Positions 58,332-64,000 of a stretch of 64,000 nucleotides of DNA are shown here, piece after piece. Numbering within the stretch: position 1 is the first letter of the stretch; every line of letters begins with the position of its first letter. The notes beneath the pieces are model-generated. The model was not told the DNA's origin and ran no database searches. It worked only from the letters and a program-made list of their open reading frames with translations. A program made the translations under genes and the position numbers. This DNA is from Candidatus Uhrbacteria bacterium. Lineage in GTDB: Bacteria > Patescibacteriota > Patescibacteriia > 2-12-FULL-60-25. The DNA is taken from positions 122,031 through 186,030 of the forward strand of contig JADZFU010000003.1 in NCBI GenBank assembly GCA_020854265.1. The letters run 5' to 3'.

Positions 58332-58337
58332 TATAAT
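58332..58337 (+). promoter_or_regulatory. -10 box of the spermidine-synthase-like operon
   Basis: A perfect TATAAT whose last base is 6 nt before ATG 58344. The context TAAGGTATAAT is identical to that at 24385-24395. Confidence 0.7.
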
Positions 58338-58343
58338 CCTGCC

Positions 58344-58964
58344 ATGATACGGCAGAACCTTGCATCACGCCTCCTCCGGCCAACGTCGGAGGGGTTTGTG
58401 TTTTTAAGCGGTTTTTCCATGATGGTCATCGAGCTTCTAGCCGCCAAAATCACCTCGCCATATCTCGGCTCATCGTTATATACGTGGACATCCGTCATTG
58501 GCGTTGTGCTGATCGGGGTTACCATCGGGGCATGGGCCGGCGGACGATTGTCCGACCGTATCCGTCCTGACTTGCTGGTTGCATCCGCCTTTGTGCTGGC
58601 CGGCATATCCGTCATGTGTTCGTACGGGATTGCTTGGTTCGTCGGTACCAACATTGTTTTATTCGAGTGGCCGCTCCCGCTTTTGACATTCATTTTTGCT
58701 TTCACCGTCTTTTTTCCGCCGGCGGTACTGCTCGCCGTCATCCAGCCCGCATCCGTAAAACGCGATCTCGACAAGCTCGAGAAGGCCGGCACGGTATACG
58801 GGACTCTCGGCGCATGGAATGCGGCCGGATCCATTCTCGGAACCTACCTCGCCGGCTTTGTTTTTCAGGCATTTTTCTCCACGCGCCTCGTGTGGTTTGT
58901 TATTGCCGCATTGCTTGTCGTGTGTGGAATATATATCTATGTCCGCCATCGTTTTTCTCGCTAG
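58344..58964 (+). CDS. Membrane part of a spermidine-synthase-like protein (standalone)
   Basis: A 206-residue polytopic protein with about five or six membrane segments. The pattern FSMMVIELLAAKITSPYLGS, VGIVVLIGVTIGAWAGGRLSD-like helices and GTLGAWNAAGSILGTYLAGF matches the membrane half of fused MFS/spermidine-synthase proteins. The catalytic half is absent. It overlaps the next gene by 26 nt, which repeats the same membrane module and adds the methyltransferase-like domain. ATG 58344 is fixed by the TATAAT box. Confidence 0.78.
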   Translation: MIRQNLASRLLRPTSEGFVFLSGFSMMVIELLAAKITSPYLGSSLYTWTSVIGVVLIGVTIGAWAGGRLSDRIRPDLLVASAFVLAGISVMCSYGIAWFVGTNIVLFEWPLPLLTFIFAFTVFFPPAVLLAVIQPASVKRDLDKLEKAGTVYGTLGAWNAAGSILGTYLAGFVFQAFFSTRLVWFVIAALLVVCGIYIYVRHRFSR

Positions 58965-60423
58965 TTTTTGTCTGATGCTCGTCCAAGTCGTCTCCGGACG
59001 CGCCTTGGCTCCGCATCTGGGCGTTTCCGTTTTTACGTGGACGGCCGTCATTGGCACTACCTTGCTCGGAATCGCTTTCGGAAATGCCGCGGGCGGACGC
59101 ATTGCCGATATGGCAGGCGGAAAAAAGAACCTCGGCATAAGCCTGATCGCTGCCGCCGGATCCGTGCTGCTCGCCAACTATCTTCTCACCGTGCTCGCCG
59201 GCCCGTTTTCGCATCTTGAGATGCATGTCGCAATCCGCGCCGTGCTCATGTCATTCGTCTTCTTTCTTCCCTCCGCCTTTTTCCTTTCTACGATCTCTCC
59301 GCAGGCGCTTAAAATCCGTTTGGCCGATCTGGCGCATTCCGGCGAAACCGTCGGAACGCTTTCCGCGTGGAGCGCTGCCGGATCCATTCTCGGCACCTTT
59401 GCCGGTGGCTATGTCCTGATCTCGATGATCGGAACAAAAAATCTTCTCACGGCCGTCGTGTGCATCCTGCTCGTGCTCGGTTTGTGGGTTTCTAAAAAAG
59501 AAAAGCTCTGGAAAACGCGGCCCGTGGCCTTGATCGGTCTTTTCTTTGTCGGGGATTTGTTTGTTCCGGGTTTGTGCAAAATGGAAACAGACTATTTCTG
59601 CATCCGTGTCCTTGAAGCTGGCCAAGGCGCGGCGCGTACGTACACATTGCGTCTCGACCACCTGATCCACTCATATGTGACGCCCGAAAATCCAACCGAA
59701 CTCGGGTATGGATACGAACGCGTCTATGCAAATTTGATCGCCATGCGTCAAAAACCAGAAGACGCATTCACCGCCTATTTTATCGGCGGGGGAGGATATG
59801 TCATGCCGCGTTATTTGGAGGCGAAATATCCGAATGCCCAATCGATCGTGGCCGAAATCGACCCGGGCGTCACCGAAGCGAATCACCGCTTCATGGAGTT
59901 TTCTCGCGAGACAAAAATCCAGAGCGTAAACGAGGATGCACGCATCCATCTCATCAAGCCGTCGCAAGATCCGAAATACGATTTCGCATTTGGCGATGCC
60001 TTCAATGATTTCAGCGTGCCATCGCATCTCACCACCGTCGAATTCCACCAGCGTCTCAAGTCGCGCATGTCGGAGAACGGGGTATATGCACTCAATATCA
60101 TCGACGATGTCCGTTACGGAAACTTCCTTTCATCCATGATCCGCACTCTGCGGACCGTGTGGACGCATGTCTATGTCGCTCCGCTCAATACCGAGCTCGA
60201 AGAAGGCCGCAATACCATCACTCTGATCGCGACCGACCAAGAAATTGACCGCGAGTCTTGGTATGCAGCCAGGCCGTTTGCCGTTGGCGAAAAAGAAGAA
60301 CTGACCTTGCTTTCCGACGAACAGGTAGCTAAGTTCCTTGAAAGCCATCGGGCGCCGGCGCTAACGGATGATTTTGCCCCAACCGACCGCTATCTTGCCC
60401 CTGTCTTCCGCGATGCCTACTAA
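58939..60423 (+). CDS. Membrane protein fused to a spermidine-synthase-like domain
   Basis: A 494-residue protein. Residues 1-210 are about seven membrane segments (SFCLMLVQVVSGRALAPHLG, GTLSAWSAAGSILGTFAGGY). Residues 240-480 are a spermidine-synthase-like Rossmann domain with YFIGGGGYVMPRYLEAKYP, the acidic ligand VAEIDPGV and GDAFNDFSVPSHLTTVEF. Polyamine genes are not present nearby, so the substrate is uncertain. ATG 58939 lies inside the end of the previous gene. The next gene overlaps by 11 nt. Confidence 0.85.
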   Translation: MSAIVFLASFCLMLVQVVSGRALAPHLGVSVFTWTAVIGTTLLGIAFGNAAGGRIADMAGGKKNLGISLIAAAGSVLLANYLLTVLAGPFSHLEMHVAIRAVLMSFVFFLPSAFFLSTISPQALKIRLADLAHSGETVGTLSAWSAAGSILGTFAGGYVLISMIGTKNLLTAVVCILLVLGLWVSKKEKLWKTRPVALIGLFFVGDLFVPGLCKMETDYFCIRVLEAGQGAARTYTLRLDHLIHSYVTPENPTELGYGYERVYANLIAMRQKPEDAFTAYFIGGGGYVMPRYLEAKYPNAQSIVAEIDPGVTEANHRFMEFSRETKIQSVNEDARIHLIKPSQDPKYDFAFGDAFNDFSVPSHLTTVEFHQRLKSRMSENGVYALNIIDDVRYGNFLSSMIRTLRTVWTHVYVAPLNTELEEGRNTITLIATDQEIDRESWYAARPFAVGEKEELTLLSDEQVAKFLESHRAPALTDDFAPTDRYLAPVFRDAY

Positions 60424-61867
60424 ACCGCTAACCGGTACGGATTTCTACCGTTTTTTCCAATGCCCGCATTGGCCGTATTGGGAACGGTTTGGCGACCCTG
60501 CTCTCCGCCGTCCGCTTACCGAAACCGAAGAACAGCGCTTGGCCGACGGTCTTGAGCATGAACATGAAATCGTTAAAAAAGAATATCCGGACGTTGAGTC
60601 GCTCGAGGAGCTGACCTTTGAACAAGCCGCTGAACGCACCATCGAATTAATGAAAAAGGGCGTGCCTGCGATCTACCAAGGCGCGCTTATCGACGGCGAG
60701 TGGCGGGGAAAACCCGATTTGCTCGAGCGTCAGCCCGGCAAAAGTACATTCGGCGACTGGTATTACAAGCCGGTTGATGTAAAGCGTGCGCATGAGCTCA
60801 AAAAAGAGCACATGTGCCAGCTATATTTTTACGGCCTCATGCTGGAGCGTATTCAAGGCCATTTTCCCGCTCATCCGGAAATCATCAATGCCGATGGCGA
60901 ACGCATCTCGTTTGATGCATCGTCTTTTGCAACCGAATTTCAATCCGTTCTCGAATCGCTCGAGCGCATCCGCTCCGGCGAAATTCCGGATCCCGTCTAT
61001 CGCAAAAGCTGCGAAGATGTTTCCCCGTGGGGGAAGGCATGTCGTGCATTGGCCGAAGAACGCAATGACATTGCGCTTATCTATAATGTCGACATCAAAA
61101 AACTCCGCGGCTTGCGCAGTTTGGGTATCCTCACCGTCTCCGATGCCGCCCATCTCGACCCGATTCAGCTCGAAGGACAGGTTCCGCATCTGACGCTTCG
61201 CGCGCTCGAATCAATCCAGCGTCAGGCGCGCGCGCTCGAAGAGCATGCCGTCATCATCCGCGAACCGTTTATCGATCCGACGCAAGGCCTCGAAATCCAT
61301 TTCGACATCGAAGGCTATCCGCCAACCGACCGCGACTACCTGTTCGGGTTCTGGATTCCGAATGGTCAAGAAAAAGGGTACAAACCGTTTATCGCCGAGC
61401 ATGATGAGCGCGATGAAAAAGCCATGTGGTTCGCTTTTTTGGATTGGTGCGCCACGCTCCCAAGGGAATTCTCGGTCTATCATTATGCAAACTACGAGAT
61501 CACGCGTCTCGCTGTTCTCGCTAATCGGTATGGCACCGAACAAAATCCGGACTTGATCCGATTTCGCAACTCCATGATCGATCTTAAAGAAATCGTTCGC
61601 GAACACGTCGTATTTCCGCTCCACTTTTACAGCCTCAAAGCCATCGCCAAATTCTTGGGTTTCAAATGGGAAGGGGATGTGCAAGGCGGAGGGCAATCCG
61701 TATTTGCGTATGAGCAATGGCTTGAGACGCAGGACCGCTCGATTCTGGATGCAATTATTCAGTATAATCGGGAGGATGTGCAGGCTACCGCGCATTTACT
61801 CGACTGGCTGCGCACCTATGCCCAAAAAGAAGCCAGTTTTCGTCCGGTTTACCCTTGGTCAAAATAA
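60413..61867 (+). CDS. TM0106-type RecB-like nuclease with RNase H-like domain
   Basis: A 484-residue protein. The N-terminal part has FYRFFQCPHWPYW, a DLLER/VDVKRAHELKKEH region and CQLYFYGLMLERIQG, typical of the RecB-like (PD-(D/E)XK) fold. A short helix-hairpin segment follows (LRGLRSLGILTVSDAAHL). The C-terminal RNase H-like exonuclease domain has EIHFDIEGYPPTDRDYLFGF, VYHYANYEITRLAVL and IIQYNREDVQATAHL, giving the DEDD-type acidic residues. It likely degrades or processes DNA. ATG 60413 overlaps the previous stop. Confidence 0.85.
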   Translation: MPTKPLTGTDFYRFFQCPHWPYWERFGDPALRRPLTETEEQRLADGLEHEHEIVKKEYPDVESLEELTFEQAAERTIELMKKGVPAIYQGALIDGEWRGKPDLLERQPGKSTFGDWYYKPVDVKRAHELKKEHMCQLYFYGLMLERIQGHFPAHPEIINADGERISFDASSFATEFQSVLESLERIRSGEIPDPVYRKSCEDVSPWGKACRALAEERNDIALIYNVDIKKLRGLRSLGILTVSDAAHLDPIQLEGQVPHLTLRALESIQRQARALEEHAVIIREPFIDPTQGLEIHFDIEGYPPTDRDYLFGFWIPNGQEKGYKPFIAEHDERDEKAMWFAFLDWCATLPREFSVYHYANYEITRLAVLANRYGTEQNPDLIRFRNSMIDLKEIVREHVVFPLHFYSLKAIAKFLGFKWEGDVQGGGQSVFAYEQWLETQDRSILDAIIQYNREDVQATAHLLDWLRTYAQKEASFRPVYPWSK

Positions 61868-61873
61868 ATTCAT

Positions 61874-63058
61874 ATGAAACACGCTTTGACGCTCATCATG
61901 TTCGCGGTCTCTCTGTTTGGGTTGCCAGCACAAGCGCAAGAAACGGCAACAACAACCACGAGTACCACGGTCGCCGCGGAAGAGGCAGCTGTCATCTCGC
62001 TCGCGCGCGGACAGGACGGCCAGTATGAGCGAGGCCTGGTTGAATCCGTTACGACCGCATCTCAAGAAGTTCCGTCCGGAGGCGCCCAAGTTCAGGTCTA
62101 CAAAATCCGTCTTCTTTCCGGTCCGCTCGAAGGCCAGGTTCGCGAACTCCGTTCGGATGTAGGCGATAACCCGTACGGATTGACACCGCGCCAAGGCGAC
62201 CGCGTAGTGATTTTTATGCAGCCCTCCGGCGATGGAGGCTGGCTCCTGTTCCTAGAAAGCTTTGACCGCCGCGGTGCCTTGATCTGGCTTTCGATCTTGT
62301 TCGTTTTGACTCTCGTTCTGCTTTCCGGCTGGCAGGGATTAAAAACCGCATTCTCGGTTTTCGTATCTATTTTACTGATTGGCGGAGTATTGATTCCCTT
62401 ATTTATCCAGGGACTTCATCCCGTGCCGATTGCGATTCTCTTGTCAGGCGCGCTCACTCTCTTATCCACCGGTTTATCTACCGGCTGGAACCGCAAATCA
62501 TTCGTCACCGCATTCGGAACCATGGGAGGTGCGCTGGTCGCCTACATCGTTTCCCTCATCTTTGTTGATTGGGCTCATTTGAACGGTCTAGCAACCGAGG
62601 AAGACCGGCTCTTCTTCCAGAAAAATCCAAACCTCGATCCGCGCGGTCTCTTGTTTGCTGGAATTATCATTGCCGCCGCCGGTGTACTCGAAGACGTCGC
62701 CGTTTCCATTGCATCCGGAATATCCGAGGTGCGCCGCATGAGTCCTCGCGCGAGCTATCGCGAGCTTTTCACAAGCGGCATGGTTATTGGAAAAGACCAT
62801 ATGAGCGCGCTCGCCAATACTCTTGTATTCGCGTATGTCGGTGCCTCGTTATCCAGCTTGCTTTTGTACCAGCAATTCGGCGGCTCGTGGCTCAAGTTTA
62901 TCAACTTCGATTCTGTTGCCGACGAGATTGTTCGCTCGCTTGCCGGTACCATCGGTCTTGTATTCACGGTTCCCATTACGGCGCTCTTGGCCGCATGGGC
63001 TGTCCGCCAAGGCCCGCTCACCGAAACCCCGGATCCGCACGCTGGACACAAGCACTAA
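61874..63058 (+). CDS. YibE/F-family membrane protein
   Basis: A 394-residue protein with a signal peptide (LIMFAVSLFGLPAQAQ), an exported N-terminal region to about residue 130 (VYKIRLLSGPLEGQVRELRS, GDRVVIFMQPSG) and about seven membrane segments after it. The core HLNGLATEEDRLFF, GRGLLFAGIIIAAAGVLEDV-type helix and GKDHMSALANTLVFAYVGAS fit PF07907. Transport or efflux is suspected for the family; the substrate is unknown. It starts 6 nt after the nuclease gene. Confidence 0.88.
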   Translation: MKHALTLIMFAVSLFGLPAQAQETATTTTSTTVAAEEAAVISLARGQDGQYERGLVESVTTASQEVPSGGAQVQVYKIRLLSGPLEGQVRELRSDVGDNPYGLTPRQGDRVVIFMQPSGDGGWLLFLESFDRRGALIWLSILFVLTLVLLSGWQGLKTAFSVFVSILLIGGVLIPLFIQGLHPVPIAILLSGALTLLSTGLSTGWNRKSFVTAFGTMGGALVAYIVSLIFVDWAHLNGLATEEDRLFFQKNPNLDPRGLLFAGIIIAAAGVLEDVAVSIASGISEVRRMSPRASYRELFTSGMVIGKDHMSALANTLVFAYVGASLSSLLLYQQFGGSWLKFINFDSVADEIVRSLAGTIGLVFTVPITALLAAWAVRQGPLTETPDPHAGHKH

Positions 63059-63092
63059 GTTTTGATAGCCTTTGGCGGCAATTCAGTACCGT

Positions 63093-63168
<76 letters not shown>

Positions 63169-63170
63169 TG

Positions 63171-63200
63171 TAAAACCCTTGCGAAAGCGAGGGTTTTTAC
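63171..63200 (+). terminator. Terminator after tRNA-Pro(CGG)
   Basis: AAAACCCT(T)GC pairs with GC(G)AGGGTTTT around GAAA, followed by TACG. Confidence 0.88.
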
Positions 63201-63215
63201 GTACGATCTTGGTCT

Positions 63216-64000
63216 ATGAAATACTCCCGTCTCCTTTCATCGCTCGCCGTCATCGTTGTCTTCGGCGCGCTCGTATGGGGCGGTGCATGGTTCTGGTCCG
63301 TCGGATCGGTCGCTGCTGAGTATCTTCCTGGCATCCGCATTCAGGTAAAGAGTGGAACCGTCGAACTCCGAAAAGCATCAGAAACAGCTTTCCAAACTGT
63401 TCAAGACGTCATGGAGATTCAGCCAGGCGATACGGTTAAAACGGGCACCGCATCCGAAGCGGAGATTCTTTGGGGAGATTTGGGAGTTTCACGCGTGGCA
63501 GAAAATTCCGAAGTCGTGATCGATGACGCTCCGCGCGACGTATCGGGAGAGGGAGCTGTCATCCGTTTGAAGGTAAATGCCGGACGCGTCTGGAATCGCA
63601 TGCTCAAACTTCTCGACCTTGAGAGCAGTATGCAGGTTCAAACGAGCGATGTGGTCGCTACGGTCCGCGGGACATCATACGGTATCATCAAACAGCCAAA
63701 CTGCACCGAAGCGGCGGTGACGGAATCCGTGGTCGGAATCAGCGCTGATGGGTCAGGTAGCGAGGTCTTGTTGGCTGACAATGAGTGGGGGAGCTTCGGA
63801 GCGAATGATTGCAAGGCTCCCGTCCGCAAACTGACTCCGGCGGATGAATGGCCTGCGCAAGAACGCCTCAAAGACGAGCGTTTTGACCGCGATTATCTCG
63901 CCGGCTTGCGCTCGCGTTTCGAGGCTCGTGCCGAACCGATTAAAAACACGCCAAACTGGATCGTGGATACTTCCGAAAAACTCCATCTTGCTTTGGCGAC
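63216..64000 (+). CDS. FecR-domain membrane protein (partial, cut by window end)
   Basis: The frame is open to the window edge (261 codons seen). There is an N-terminal membrane segment (about residues 8-32). A FecR-type beta domain follows, with SGTVELRKASETAFQTVQDV, LEIQPGDTVKT-like turns (here MEIQPGDTVKTGTASEAEIL) and VQTSDVVATVRGTSYGI. In FecR regulators and many surface proteins this domain is extracytoplasmic. No sigma factor gene is visible so far. TACGAT (63202-63207) ends 8 nt before the ATG. Confidence 0.82.
   Translation, partial: MKYSRLLSSLAVIVVFGALVWGGAWFWSVGSVAAEYLPGIRIQVKSGTVELRKASETAFQTVQDVMEIQPGDTVKTGTASEAEILWGDLGVSRVAENSEVVIDDAPRDVSGEGAVIRLKVNAGRVWNRMLKLLDLESSMQVQTSDVVATVRGTSYGIIKQPNCTEAAVTESVVGISADGSGSEVLLADNEWGSFGANDCKAPVRKLTPADEWPAQERLKDERFDRDYLAGLRSRFEARAEPIKNTPNWIVDTSEKLHLALA

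Overview
The window looks like chromosome of a Candidate Phyla Radiation (Patescibacteria) bacterium, most like the Parcubacteria side. Signs are a very large DUF4012 membrane protein behind a family 4 glycosyltransferase, a membrane-anchored baseplate-J-like protein, a threonyl-tRNA synthetase without the TGS domain, a cysteine-free bL32, an orphan MEMO-family protein, a CPR-type hypothetical protein ending in the LGVCFSRS signature, and very compact housekeeping gene clusters. This placement rests on gene content and family recognition; no phylogeny was run.

Layout. 0-5.1 kb: MEMO protein, host-attachment-like protein, an unknown protein, a phosphoribosyltransferase, tRNA-Arg and a folB-folK-2OG oxygenase operon. 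5.1-7.4 kb: rpmF-nusB-rnc (minus) and ndk. 7.5-14.6 kb: accessory region with an unknown 449-residue protein, a structured RNA, tRNA-Phe, tRNA-Gly and tRNA-Pro, rlmI, and six small unknown or poorly known genes on the minus strand. 14.7-24.4 kb: envelope genes (glycosyltransferase, DUF4012, a multidomain surface protein, a baseplate-J-like protein) plus a tandem GGDEF protein. 24.4-31.2 kb: CPR hypothetical protein, smpB-ssrA, infC-rpmI-rplT, a coiled-coil protein, a PP2C phosphatase. 31.2-36.6 kb: thrS divergent from membrane genes and a degenerate HtrA-like protein. 36.6-42.3 kb: a strikingly GC-rich cluster encoding two barrel-like exported proteins and two lipoproteins, one with MopE-type metal-binding repeats. 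42.3-53.7 kb: holB-like, beta-propeller lipoprotein, frr-glyS-M16 peptidase-tpiA-TPR, tRNA-Thr and tRNA-Tyr, DUF1801, msrB, RecD-like helicase, DUF4230. 53.7-58 kb: a J-domain operon and three unknown proteins. 58-64 kb: tRNA-Thr, rpmG, spermidine-synthase-like membrane proteins, a RecB/RNase H-like nuclease, YibE/F, tRNA-Pro and a partial FecR-domain protein.

Two gene classes are interleaved. Housekeeping and envelope genes often carry a -10 hexamer whose last base lies exactly 6 nt from the start codon, so their transcripts should be leaderless. About twenty accessory genes instead use GC-ending codons and strong Shine-Dalgarno sequences; many have a TTGACA-type -35 and their own intrinsic terminator. 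A structured RNA at about 8886-9079 carries a 12-nt copy of the 16S rRNA anti-Shine-Dalgarno tail. It is the most provocative regulatory candidate here; the GC-rich barrel/lipoprotein cluster is the most provocative gene cluster.
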